DNA of 64,000 nt from Mixta theicola (GTDB taxonomy: Bacteria; Pseudomonadota; Gammaproteobacteria; Enterobacterales; Enterobacteriaceae), in the NCBI RefSeq assembly GCF_002895925.1, contig NZ_NWUO01000006.1, forward strand, positions 186,001 through 250,000, written 5' to 3'. The notes beneath the pieces were generated by a model, which worked only from the letters and a program-made list of their open reading frames with translations, searched no databases and was not told the DNA's origin. Each line of letters starts with the position of its first letter. The first letter of the stretch is position 1. A program made the translations under genes and the position numbers. This document shows positions 46,699 to 55,254 of the stretch, piece after piece.

Positions 46699-47511
46699 AT
46701 GAAAAAAAATCGCGCTTTCCTGAAATGGGCCGGCGGTAAATATCCTCTTCTGGAGGATATACGCCGCCATTTGCCGCAAGGCGACTGCTTAGTCGAGCCT
46801 TTTGTCGGCGCCGGCTCCGTGTTCCTTAACACCGATTATCCGCGCTATGTGCTGGCCGATATTAATAACGATCTGATCGGCCTGTATAACATTGTAAAAG
46901 GACGCACCGTCGAGTTTGTCAGCGATGCGCGTCAGCTCTTTACGCCGCGCAGCAACGAGGCGGATGCTTACTACGCGTACCGCAGCGAATTTAATGCCAG
47001 CGAGGATACTTATCGCCGGGCGCTGCTGTTTCTTTATCTGAATCGTCACGGTTACAACGGCCTGTGCCGCTACAACCTGCGCGGTGAATTTAACGTGCCT
47101 TTTGGTCGTTACCGTAAGCCCTATTTTCCGGAAGAGGAGCTATACGGTTTTGCCGAACGCGCGCAAAAAGCCGTTTTTGTTTGTGAATCGTACGATGTTA
47201 CCCTGAGTAAGGCGCAGGCGGGATCGGTCGTTTACTGCGATCCGCCTTACGCGCCGCTTTCGACAACGGCGAATTTTACCGCCTATCATACCAACAGCTT
47301 TAGCCTGCGCGAGCAGCAGCATCTGGCTGAGCTGGCGGTAAAGCTGGCGCAGGAAAGCGCAATTCCAGTGCTGATTTCTAACCATGATACCGAGCTGACC
47401 CGGCTGTGGTATCAGGATGCGGTGCTGCATGTGGTTAAAGCGCGCCGTTCTATCAGCAGAAGCATTAGCGGTCGTACCAAAGTGGACGAGCTACTGGCCC
47501 TTTTTCGCTAG
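46699..47511 (+). CDS. dam: DNA adenine methyltransferase Dam
   Basis: A 270-residue N6-adenine methylase recognising GATC, used in mismatch repair, replication timing and gene control. The SAM site is FVGAGS (35-40) and the catalytic motif DPPY (181-184). The target-recognition region NRHGYNGLCRYNLRGEFNVP lies at about 115-134. The ATG at 46699 gives MKKNRAFLKWAGGKYPLLED, as in E. coli; an in-frame ATG 9 codons upstream (46672) is possible. It is 8 residues shorter than E. coli Dam (278), lacking the C-terminal tail. Confidence 0.97.
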   Translation: MKKNRAFLKWAGGKYPLLEDIRRHLPQGDCLVEPFVGAGSVFLNTDYPRYVLADINNDLIGLYNIVKGRTVEFVSDARQLFTPRSNEADAYYAYRSEFNASEDTYRRALLFLYLNRHGYNGLCRYNLRGEFNVPFGRYRKPYFPEEELYGFAERAQKAVFVCESYDVTLSKAQAGSVVYCDPPYAPLSTTANFTAYHTNSFSLREQQHLAELAVKLAQESAIPVLISNHDTELTRLWYQDAVLHVVKARRSISRSISGRTKVDELLALFR

Positions 47512-47577
47512 CCGGTTTCGTCCGCAACCAGCGCAATCTGTCAGTATTTTTACTGGCGCATACAGTGGGAGATACGG

Positions 47578-48264
47578 ATGAAACAATTTTTGCTGGCCCC
47601 TTCAATCCTCTCTGCAGACTTTGCCCGCCTGGGCGAAGATACGGCGAAAGCCCTGGCGGCGGGAGGAGACGTGGTGCATTTCGACGTTATGGATAACCAT
47701 TATGTTCCCAACCTGACTATGGGGCCGATGGTGTTAAAAGCGCTGCGCGATTACGGTATTACCGCGCCGATTGACGTTCATCTGATGGTAAAGCCGGTCG
47801 ATAGCCTGATCCCTCAGTTTGCCGAAGCGGGCGCCAGCTTTATTACCTTCCACCCTGAAGCCAGCGAACATATCGACCGCAGCCTGCAGCTCATCAAAGA
47901 GTATGGCTGCAAAGCAGGTTTAGTCTTTAATCCCGCCACGCCGCTGAGCTATCTCGATTACGTGATGGATAAGCTGGATATTATTCTGCTAATGTCGGTC
48001 AATCCTGGCTTTGGCGGTCAGTCTTTTATTCCCGGTACGCTGGATAAGCTGCGTGAGGCGCGTAAGCGTATTGACGAAAGCGGTTACGATATTCGACTTG
48101 AAGTCGATGGCGGCGTGAAGGTGGACAATATTGCCGAAATCGCCGCTGCGGGCGCGGATATGTTTGTCGCCGGGTCGGCCATATTTGGTCAGTCGGACTA
48201 TAAAAAAGTGATTAACGATATGCGCAATGAACTGGAGAAAAGCCGCCATGGCGCCTTTCACTAA
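47578..48264 (+). CDS. rpe: Ribulose-phosphate 3-epimerase
   Basis: A 228-residue TIM-barrel enzyme interconverting ribulose-5-phosphate and xylulose-5-phosphate in the pentose phosphate pathway. Family blocks are [30 protein letters not shown] with metal ligands, [20 protein letters not shown] and [10 protein letters not shown]. Its 3' end overlaps gph by 17 bp, indicating coupling. It follows dam by 66 bp in the conserved dam-rpe-gph-trpS order. Confidence 0.98.
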   Translation: MKQFLLAPSILSADFARLGEDTAKALAAGGDVVHFDVMDNHYVPNLTMGPMVLKALRDYGITAPIDVHLMVKPVDSLIPQFAEAGASFITFHPEASEHIDRSLQLIKEYGCKAGLVFNPATPLSYLDYVMDKLDIILLMSVNPGFGGQSFIPGTLDKLREARKRIDESGYDIRLEVDGGVKVDNIAEIAAAGADMFVAGSAIFGQSDYKKVINDMRNELEKSRHGAFH

Positions 48265-48925
48265 TATTCGCGCATTGGCATTCGATCTTGACGGCACGCT
48301 GGTTGACAGCGTGCCGGGGCTGGCCGAAGCAGTGGATCGGGCGCTTGTGGCCTTAAATCTGTCTGCTGCAGGCGTGCCGCGCGTAACCACCTGGATAGGA
48401 AACGGCGCCGACATTATGGTGGCGCGAGCGCTGAACTGGGCGCTGCAGCGTCAGCCTGAAGCGGATGAGCTGCGCGATGGCAGAGCGCTGTTCGATCGTT
48501 TTTATGCCGAAACGGCGGAGCCGGGTACGACCTTATTTCCGCACGTCGCGCAAACGCTGGAAAAGCTGAGCGCCGCAGGAGTGCCGCTGGCGCTGGTGAC
48601 CAATAAGCCGACGCCTTTTATTGCGCCGCTGCTGCGCGCGCTCGGCATCGAACGCTATTTTTCGCTGGTTATCGGCGGTGACGACGTGGCGGCGAAAAAG
48701 CCGCATCCGGCGCCGCTGTTTTTAGTGTTAGGCAAGTTTGGTCTGCTGCCGCAGGAGCTGCTGTTTGTTGGCGATTCACGCAATGATATTCAGGCGGCAC
48801 AGGCGGCGGGTTGTCCCTGCGTGGGCATGTCGTACGGCTACAACTATGGCGAGCCGATCGCGACCAGTGAACCAAACCTTGTTCTGGACGATTTCAACGA
48901 CCTTTTGCCCGCTTTGGGGCGGTAA
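48248..48925 (+). CDS. gph: Phosphoglycolate phosphatase
   Basis: A 225-residue HAD phosphatase removing phosphate from 2-phosphoglycolate formed during DNA repair. Motif I is [11 protein letters not shown], motif II ALVTNKP, motif III the Lys in AAKKPHPAP and motif [10 protein letters not shown]. The ATG at 48248 follows GGAGAAAAG inside rpe and is chosen over the one at 48227, which would add 7 unconserved residues. It is 18 bp before trpS. Confidence 0.96.
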   Translation: MAPFTNIRALAFDLDGTLVDSVPGLAEAVDRALVALNLSAAGVPRVTTWIGNGADIMVARALNWALQRQPEADELRDGRALFDRFYAETAEPGTTLFPHVAQTLEKLSAAGVPLALVTNKPTPFIAPLLRALGIERYFSLVIGGDDVAAKKPHPAPLFLVLGKFGLLPQELLFVGDSRNDIQAAQAAGCPCVGMSYGYNYGEPIATSEPNLVLDDFNDLLPALGR

Positions 48926-48943
48926 TTATCAGGATTTAAAAGC

Positions 48944-49948
48944 ATGAGCAAACCCATCGTATTTAGCGGCGCACAGCCCTCCGGCGAACTGACCATTGGT
49001 AACTACATGGGTGCGATGCGTCAGTGGGTACAGATGCAGGACGATTATCACTGCATTTACTGTATTGTCGATTTGCACGCCATCACCGTACGTCAGGACC
49101 CGGCCGCGCTGCGTAAAGCGACGCTGGATACGCTGGCGCTTTATCTCGCCTGTGGTATCGATCCCGAAAAAAGCACCATTTTCGTCCAGTCACACGTGCC
49201 GGAACATACTCAGCTAAGCTGGGTGCTGAACTGTTATACCTATTTCGGTGAGCTGAGCCGTATGACCCAGTTCAAAGATAAATCCGCCCGCTATGCGGAA
49301 AACATCAACGCTGGCCTGTTTGATTATCCGGTACTGATGGCGGCGGATATTCTGTTGTATCAGACCAATCAGGTTCCGGTTGGCGAAGATCAAAAACAGC
49401 ATCTGGAGCTGAGCCGTGATATTGCCCAGCGTTTCAACGCGCTGTATGGCGACGTGTTTAAGGTGCCGGAGCCGTTTATTCCGAAATCTGGCGCACGCGT
49501 GATGTCGCTGCTTGAGCCGACGAAAAAGATGTCCAAATCGGACGATAACCGCAATAACGTTATCGGCCTGCTGGAAGATCCGAAAGCGGTAGTGAAAAAG
49601 ATCAAGCGTGCGGTAACCGACTCCGACGAGCCGCCGGTGGTGCGTTATGACGTGCAGAACAAAGCGGGCGTATCTAACCTGCTGGATATTCTGTCCGCCA
49701 TTTCAGGCAAAAGCATCAGCCAGCTTGAGCAGGAATTTGCAGGCAAGATGTATGGTCATCTGAAGGGCGAGGTAGCGGAAGCGGTTTCCGGTATGCTGAG
49801 CGAGCTGCAGGTGCGCTATCAGCGCTATCGTGAAGATGAAGCTTTTCTTGAGCAGGTAATGCGTGATGGCGCGGCAAAAGCACGCGCGCGCGCGCAGGAA
49901 ACGCTGAAAAAAGTCTATGAAGCGGTAGGTTTCGTGGCGCAGCCGTAA
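48944..49948 (+). CDS. trpS: Tryptophanyl-tRNA synthetase
   Basis: A 334-residue class Ic aminoacyl-tRNA synthetase, the same length as E. coli TrpS. The HIGH-equivalent is in [17 protein letters not shown] at the N-terminus and the KMSKS motif is KKMSKSDDN at about 194-202. [16 protein letters not shown] binds substrate. It is last in the dam-rpe-gph-trpS run and faces the autotransporter gene. Confidence 0.98.
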   Translation: MSKPIVFSGAQPSGELTIGNYMGAMRQWVQMQDDYHCIYCIVDLHAITVRQDPAALRKATLDTLALYLACGIDPEKSTIFVQSHVPEHTQLSWVLNCYTYFGELSRMTQFKDKSARYAENINAGLFDYPVLMAADILLYQTNQVPVGEDQKQHLELSRDIAQRFNALYGDVFKVPEPFIPKSGARVMSLLEPTKKMSKSDDNRNNVIGLLEDPKAVVKKIKRAVTDSDEPPVVRYDVQNKAGVSNLLDILSAISGKSISQLEQEFAGKMYGHLKGEVAEAVSGMLSELQVRYQRYREDEAFLEQVMRDGAAKARARAQETLKKVYEAVGFVAQP

Positions 49949-49997
49949 GTAAACGCGCTGCCTGCCGCGTCTGACTGGCGGGCAGGGCGCTAAAATA

Positions 49998-50027
49998 CGG
50001 TCTTGCAAAGCGTACCTTGCAAGACCG
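49998..50027. terminator. 11-bp hairpin between trpS and autotransporter
   Basis: CGGTCTTGCAA, loop AGCGTACC, TTGCAAGACCG: a perfect 11-bp stem in the 98-bp gap between convergent genes. There is no proper T-run (only GTTTATT follows after a few bases), so it may work poorly as an intrinsic terminator or be a processing site. Confidence 0.5.
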
Positions 50028-50046
50028 TGGTGAGTTTATTTCCGTA

Positions 50047-52881
50047 TCAGAAAGCGTAATTGAGCTGTAGAGTGCCAAACGTCTCAAGATAACCGGCGGA
50101 ACCCCTCTGCTGGCTTACTTCACCGCTAAGCTGCAGATTCGGGACGGGTTGTCCTGTTACTCCCACTTTGATTTCTATATTGTTTTTAGCTCCGGATTGC
50201 TGATTGCTGCCGTTATTCATTTTTACCCCGAAAGCGCGGCTGTTATGAAGCCAGTTCGCTTCCAGCCAGGGGCGGAAAGCCGTCGCCTGCGCCGCTGCTG
50301 TTGTATTGGACATCCAGCTGCGCATGCCAATACGCGTAAGAATATTACCGTTGCCCGTGCCCTTGACCCTGGTGCCGTAAATTTCATTCATGGCCTTGTC
50401 TTTTACATCCATAAAAACAGCCTGGGCATGCGGCTCCAGCCAGAAACTGAAGCCCTGATACTGGCCTGCCGACTGAATATAACCCGCCTCCAGCGCCGCG
50501 CTAAAGCCTTTTAACCGATACTTCTCGCTGGGCAAGCCTTCACCAGTTACATAACCATCGAACCAGTTATACTGTACCCAACTATCCAGCCATGCGCCCT
50601 GTTGACGGTTTTGGTCGTTAAACCAGGTACCATAAATTCCCATGCTGTGCCCGTTAATCTGAGCTTTTGAGCGGTAACCTGTGAGCGTGGAACGTGTTTT
50701 GTTATGATTGTTGCCATAGCCCGCCATCATGCCTAAATTCGCGCTGCCCTGGCTGTTTTCCCACTGCGCGATATTACCGCCCATCTGCAAAATATAGCTG
50801 TTACTTTTTGTTTTTAGCTGCCCGCTGGCATCGGTAAAGTGATTATGGCTTCCACCCTGACGCATCCAGAAAGATGACGTATGCGCTTTATCTGATGCAG
50901 TTCGTTGCCCTGACTGACGATCGTGCATGCTGGTGATAAACAATTTATTTGCGGCGGCCAGGTTAGCGATATAGCTGGCGCTTTCCGGTCGGTAGGCACG
51001 GACTCGCGAATTGTCAGTATTGCTGCCGTTGCTGCCGTTGCTGCCGTTGCTGCCGTTGCTGCCGTTGTTGCCGTTGCCATTATCTCCGTCGTTGCCGCCA
51101 TTGCCGTTATCGTCGTTGCCGCCATTGCCGTTATCGTCATTGCCGCCGTTATCGTCGTTGCCGCCGTTACCGTTATCGTCGTTTTCGTTTTCGGGCGGGG
51201 TGGGTTCTTCTTCCAGATAAGAAACCAGATACCAGTTTTTATCTCGCTGTCTTAAGAAATAATCATACAGACCCGCCGTCGTTCTTCCCTGTTGCGTAAA
51301 GACACCGTTGGATGTGCCATTAACTTCGACCAGCAGAATGCCGTTATCGGTCTCTGCGCCGTTTCCGGCAACTTTCTTAATGGTTAACAGCGTATCGCCT
51401 GAAGTATTTCCCTTCACGATGATACGGTCTGATGCGGAACCGTCTCCAGCAAGCTGTGCGTTCATCACAATCTTGCCATTGTCCCCATGATAGTCACCAT
51501 CAATGGTCAAGGTTTTAAATGCGTCAGACAGAAATTCTATTGAAGATGAACTGAGCGTCAGTTTATTCAGGTGGCTATCACCGTTAATCCGCCACTGACT
51601 GTTATTGCCATTCAGGGCAAGCTCTACTTCACCCGTGCCGGTTTTATTAATGGCTCCCAACAGATATGAGCTATCCGCTAGCGTCAGGTTAATTTTTCCT
51701 TTATCAGCTGCGTAAATATTCCCCCAGGCAATAAGCCGGTGGTTATTCAGCGTTGTTTCGCCGGAAGAGTGGATAGCGAAAACATTTGCAGGCAAGTTGG
51801 CTTGAAGCGAACCCAGCGTTGTGTTGCCATTAAGCTCGGTTTTGGCATTCTCCCCGGTATCGATAAAATAAAGCGGGCTGGAGTTATAGGAATCGTCGGT
51901 AAACTGAATATCAAGGCTGCCATTAACTTTCAGGATGCTTCCGCTGGCATTAGAAATCCCGCGCCCTGTTATCCCATCGGCGACTTTAATTTGAATAATG
52001 GTGTCTCCCGTTTCGCCGACCGCATTATTCATCTGGCTGATGCCGTAACCAAACTCATGTGTAGCCTCTACGAAGATAGCGGTTTCGTTAGATTTAAATG
52101 TCGAGCCCCGTTCATTCAGTATGCCTATGACGCCTGGCGCGTTTTTATCCTGAACCCTGATATTGACATTATTCATAGTCAACTCAGCGCCTTCAGCAAT
52201 AGTTGAGCTCTCCAGACTGTCGGTATTAACAATGCCAGCCGTAAAATATTTTCTTGAGGCTGAAGAGGTCACCGTTATATCACTATTGCCGGTAATATTC
52301 ATTACAGAGCCTGCTGCATTGGTGATGCCACTGGCTAAATAGCGGTGTCCTGTAGTCTCATCTTTTCCGGCGTTGACAATGATATTGACGTTTTCCGCTT
52401 TTAGCGTAGAGGCATTATTGGACAACAGACCGGCATTAAGATTTTTTCCCGCCTGTAGATTAATGCTGGTTAAACCTTTCAGATTAATTGAGCTACCGCT
52501 ATTAGCATCAATGCCGTTTTGGTTGTTAACACCGTTGACCGTCAGGTTGGTGGCGGTGAAACGGCCCTGGGTTTTAATGCCGATAACGCTGCTTTTTTGC
52601 GTTTCTGGTACTATTTTGGATGAGGTCACCCGTGAGCCGTTGCCCAGATCGATCGATGCATCACTACCGCTAACAAATATGGTACCGTAGCCATTATTAT
52701 GTTCGCCTTTATCATCAACCGTAATCGCCCCCTGAACGATTGCCGTCTGTCCCATGCTGACGTCCAGTTTATCGCGCACTTCGCCATCTTTAATGGTAAC
52801 CGTGATCGCCAGCGCGGGGCCAGACGCTAACGCCAGCGCTATATGGAGCGCTATTAATTTTTTCTTGTTCCGTAATTTCAT
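50047..52881 (-). CDS. Type Va autotransporter with repeat-rich linker
   Basis: A 944-residue protein with a signal peptide (about 1-26, ending ALA), a passenger of about 500 residues likely forming a beta-helix (repeating short strands with Asn/Gly turns, pertactin/AIDA-like), a Pro/Glu then Asn-Asp-Gly-Ser repeat linker (about 555-625) and a C-terminal translocator barrel of about 265 residues that ends in the typical Phe (LQLNYAF). Barrel blocks include SFWMRQGGSHNHF, GMMAGYGNN, GFSAALEAGYIQ and PFRPWLEANW-like strands. It is displayed on the cell surface; adhesion or aggregation is likely but not shown. It has no partner gene and sits between trpS and cysG, an insertion relative to E. coli, with AT-richer passenger codons. 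Confidence 0.88.
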   Translation of the reverse strand: MKLRNKKKLIALHIALALASGPALAITVTIKDGEVRDKLDVSMGQTAIVQGAITVDDKGEHNNGYGTIFVSGSDASIDLGNGSRVTSSKIVPETQKSSVIGIKTQGRFTATNLTVNGVNNQNGIDANSGSSINLKGLTSINLQAGKNLNAGLLSNNASTLKAENVNIIVNAGKDETTGHRYLASGITNAAGSVMNITGNSDITVTSSASRKYFTAGIVNTDSLESSTIAEGAELTMNNVNIRVQDKNAPGVIGILNERGSTFKSNETAIFVEATHEFGYGISQMNNAVGETGDTIIQIKVADGITGRGISNASGSILKVNGSLDIQFTDDSYNSSPLYFIDTGENAKTELNGNTTLGSLQANLPANVFAIHSSGETTLNNHRLIAWGNIYAADKGKINLTLADSSYLLGAINKTGTGEVELALNGNNSQWRINGDSHLNKLTLSSSSIEFLSDAFKTLTIDGDYHGDNGKIVMNAQLAGDGSASDRIIVKGNTSGDTLLTIKKVAGNGAETDNGILLVEVNGTSNGVFTQQGRTTAGLYDYFLRQRDKNWYLVSYLEEEPTPPENENDDNGNGGNDDNGGNDDNGNGGNDDNGNGGNDGDNGNGNNGSNGSNGSNGSNGSNTDNSRVRAYRPESASYIANLAAANKLFITSMHDRQSGQRTASDKAHTSSFWMRQGGSHNHFTDASGQLKTKSNSYILQMGGNIAQWENSQGSANLGMMAGYGNNHNKTRSTLTGYRSKAQINGHSMGIYGTWFNDQNRQQGAWLDSWVQYNWFDGYVTGEGLPSEKYRLKGFSAALEAGYIQSAGQYQGFSFWLEPHAQAVFMDVKDKAMNEIYGTRVKGTGNGNILTRIGMRSWMSNTTAAAQATAFRPWLEANWLHNSRAFGVKMNNGSNQQSGAKNNIEIKVGVTGQPVPNLQLSGEVSQQRGSAGYLETFGTLQLNYAF
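51022..51196. repeat. Tandem repeats in the autotransporter linker
   Basis: Five exact copies of the 9-bp unit GCTGCCGTT lie at 51022-51066 (Gly-Ser-Asn on the coding strand), with one degenerate copy after them. Then about 120 bp of imperfect 24-bp-type units encode NDDNGNGG repeats. Copy-number changes would keep frame, since units are multiples of 3. Confidence 0.85.
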
Positions 52882-53436
52882 TTTATCTTCCTTGATTACA
52901 TGCTTTCACTGTTACATTCAATCGGCACGGTGATGAGTAATCGATAAAAACGCAGGCGTGTTAGTGCGCAATATAGAATGCTCAACACAATGGAGATAGC
53001 AATCATCCTGTTATTAATTAACGGGGTTGATTAATCTTTATTTCCATCCGCATGAACGGGTGCATTGGGAGCACTATATGATGACGGTTACATGCGCTCT
53101 ATCGATTAAATAATTTTCGCTGATATTTAAACTGGAATGGTACAACAATTTAACGGAAGTCACGATGTTTATCAAAATATCTATAGAATGATAAAACCGC
53201 ATATTTGTTTCGTATAGTGAATATTAAATGTGATTTTTTACTTACTTAAGTGATAAGGAAATGTCTTAATGAGTCGTTTGTTGGAGAGGTTTGCTGTTAT
53301 TTTATAACGGCGATCCTGGTGTTTTGATTTTTTTCTCAATACCAGCGGACAGGCATTAATATGAAGAGAAGTAGCTAAAAAACAGGGGTTAACCGGGGCA
53401 TTTTAAGTTTGCGCCTTTCCGGCTAACCCTTTTTTA
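52882..53436. other. Long AT-rich gap upstream of the autotransporter
   Basis: These 555 bp hold the autotransporter promoter on the minus strand (TATC-rich region near 52900-53000) and end at the cysG stop. Base composition is clearly lower in GC than the neighbours. No ORF, terminator or transposase remnant was recognised. Confidence 0.4.
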
Positions 53437-54807
53437 TTAAGAAGAGAACCAGTTCAGCTTTTCACGTAGCGCGACGACCTGTCCAACGATAATCAGGCTG
53501 GGGCTGACAACCTGGGTCGCCAGCGTTTCCAGCTGGGCCAGTTCACCGCTGACCACGCGTTGACGCGTACTGGTGCCGTTCTCGACCAGCGCGACCGGCA
53601 TAGTCGGCGCCATGCCATGCGCCTGCAGCTGACGCTGGATTTCACTCGCCTGCGCCAGACCCATATAAAACACCAGCGTTTGCTGTTCCGCCGCCAGGTT
53701 GGCCCAGTCCAGTTCATAATCCTGTTTGCGGTGGCCGGTAACAAAGCGCACGCTGTGGGCATAATCGCGATGAGTTAATGGGATGCCGCTGTAGGCGGAG
53801 CAGCCAGAGGCGGCGGTAATGCCGGGCACCACGGAAAAGGGAATATTGCTGCCCTGTAGCGCCTCCAGTTCTTCGCCGCCGCGTCCAAAGATAAAGGGAT
53901 CGCCGCCTTTCAGCCGCACCACGCGTTTACCCCGTTGTGCTTGCTCCAGCAGAATCTGATTAATTTCTTCCTGCGGTACGCAGTGGTGACCGGCGCGCTT
54001 GCCGACAAAAATCTTTTCCGCATCGCGACGCGCCAGCTGCAGCACATCATCGGAAACCAGCCGATCGTAGACGACAATATCCGCCTGCTGGATTTGCTGT
54101 AATCCCTTCAGCGTTAACAGCCCGGCATCGCCCGGACCAGCCCCCACCAGCACCAGTTCGCCACGTTTATCCAGCGGCTGGCTAAACAGCTCATCGGTTA
54201 ACGCTGACGCCCGCGGCGTATCATTATTCGCCAGCGACTGCGCCAGTCGATCGCTGACAAACAGTTTTTCCCAGAAGCGGCGGCGCTCAGCGCCGGTTGC
54301 GTACTGCTGTTTTACCCGCTGACGCAGCGTGCCAGCCAGCGCGGCCAGCTGGCCCAAATGCTGCGGCAGCAGCGCCTCCAGTTTTTCACGCAGCAGGCGT
54401 GCCAGCACCGGCGCGCGTCCGCCGGAGGAAACGGCAATCATCAGCGGAGAGCGATCGATAATGGAAGGCATAATCACGCTGGCCTGCGCGGGCGCATCCA
54501 CAACGTTACAAAACAGACGACGCGCTTCCGCTGCTGCGCTAACCTGCTGATTAACCTGTTCATCGCTGGTCGCGGCGATGACCAGCCAGCATTCATCAAG
54601 CAGCTCGGCGGAAAAAGGCTGATGCAGCAGGGCGACTTCGCCAGCCTGCTGCCACTCATAAAACGGCGTGCTGAAGTCCAGCGCGCAAACCCGTAGCCGC
54701 GCTCCGGCATCCAGTAACAGCCGGGCTTTACGGGCAGCGACGTCGCCCGCGCCAACCAGCAGACAGGTTCTGCCACGCAGCTGACAAAATAGCGGTAGGT
54801 AATCCAT
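53437..54807 (-). CDS. cysG: Siroheme synthase CysG
   Basis: A 456-residue trifunctional enzyme (E. coli 457). The N-terminal CysGB part (about 1-215, [19 protein letters not shown] and [13 protein letters not shown]) does precorrin-2 dehydrogenation and iron chelation. The C-terminal CysGA (about 216-456, [33 protein letters not shown]) methylates uroporphyrinogen III. It makes the siroheme used by NirB and sulfite reductase. It follows nirD by 117 bp on the same strand; E. coli has nirC in between, absent here. Confidence 0.97.
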   Translation of the reverse strand: MDYLPLFCQLRGRTCLLVGAGDVAARKARLLLDAGARLRVCALDFSTPFYEWQQAGEVALLHQPFSAELLDECWLVIAATSDEQVNQQVSAAAEARRLFCNVVDAPAQASVIMPSIIDRSPLMIAVSSGGRAPVLARLLREKLEALLPQHLGQLAALAGTLRQRVKQQYATGAERRRFWEKLFVSDRLAQSLANNDTPRASALTDELFSQPLDKRGELVLVGAGPGDAGLLTLKGLQQIQQADIVVYDRLVSDDVLQLARRDAEKIFVGKRAGHHCVPQEEINQILLEQAQRGKRVVRLKGGDPFIFGRGGEELEALQGSNIPFSVVPGITAASGCSAYSGIPLTHRDYAHSVRFVTGHRKQDYELDWANLAAEQQTLVFYMGLAQASEIQRQLQAHGMAPTMPVALVENGTSTRQRVVSGELAQLETLATQVVSPSLIIVGQVVALREKLNWFSS

Positions 54808-54924
54808 GGTGTTCTCCCGGTTTGCCGGTTTTTATCGTAATGATTCGCAGGTGATGCGGCGCACAGGCTGCGCCGCAGGCAGGAATAAACCGATTGTTAA
54901 CTGAGTTTGCGGTGAATATCAACC

Positions 54925-55254
54925 TTAGCCACAGGCGACTTCGATCTGGCCTTCACGCACCCGCACCGGCCAGCTGCGTACGGAACGACTGGCGTCTTCC
55001 ATGCAGAGACCGTCGCGCAGGCGGAAGCGCTGTTTTTTCAGCGGGCTGGCGACCCACAAATCCTGTTGATGCTCAGCAATGAGCCCACGCGACAGCACGC
55101 TGGCCTCGGCAAAAGGATCGATATTGCTGATGGCGTACAGCTCTTCGTCCGCACGCGGGCGGAAAATTGCGACCTGCTCACCCGCGACCAGAGCGCAGAC
55201 GCCGGTAGCGGGCAGGATCGCTTCTAAATTACAGACGGTTTGCCAGCGGCTCAT
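54925..55254 (-). CDS. nirD: Nitrite reductase (NADH) small subunit NirD
   Basis: A 109-residue Rieske-fold subunit of the cytoplasmic assimilatory/detoxifying nitrite reductase. Blocks CNLEAILPATGVCALV, FRPRADEELYAISNIDPFA and SPLKKQRFRL are seen; no CxH...CxxH iron-sulfur ligand pair is present, as in E. coli NirD. The start overlaps the nirB stop (ATGA), indicating coupling. Confidence 0.95.
   Translation of the reverse strand: MSRWQTVCNLEAILPATGVCALVAGEQVAIFRPRADEELYAISNIDPFAEASVLSRGLIAEHQQDLWVASPLKKQRFRLRDGLCMEDASRSVRSWPVRVREGQIEVACG

Noticed and set aside
51022-51196. CRISPR-like repeats
   Set aside because: The units are 9-24 bp, contiguous, without unique spacers and inside a coding frame.
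50923-51255. Val/Ala and Leu/Pro repeat ORFs opposite the autotransporter linker
   Set aside because: They are the reverse complement of the tandem repeat and have no start signal.
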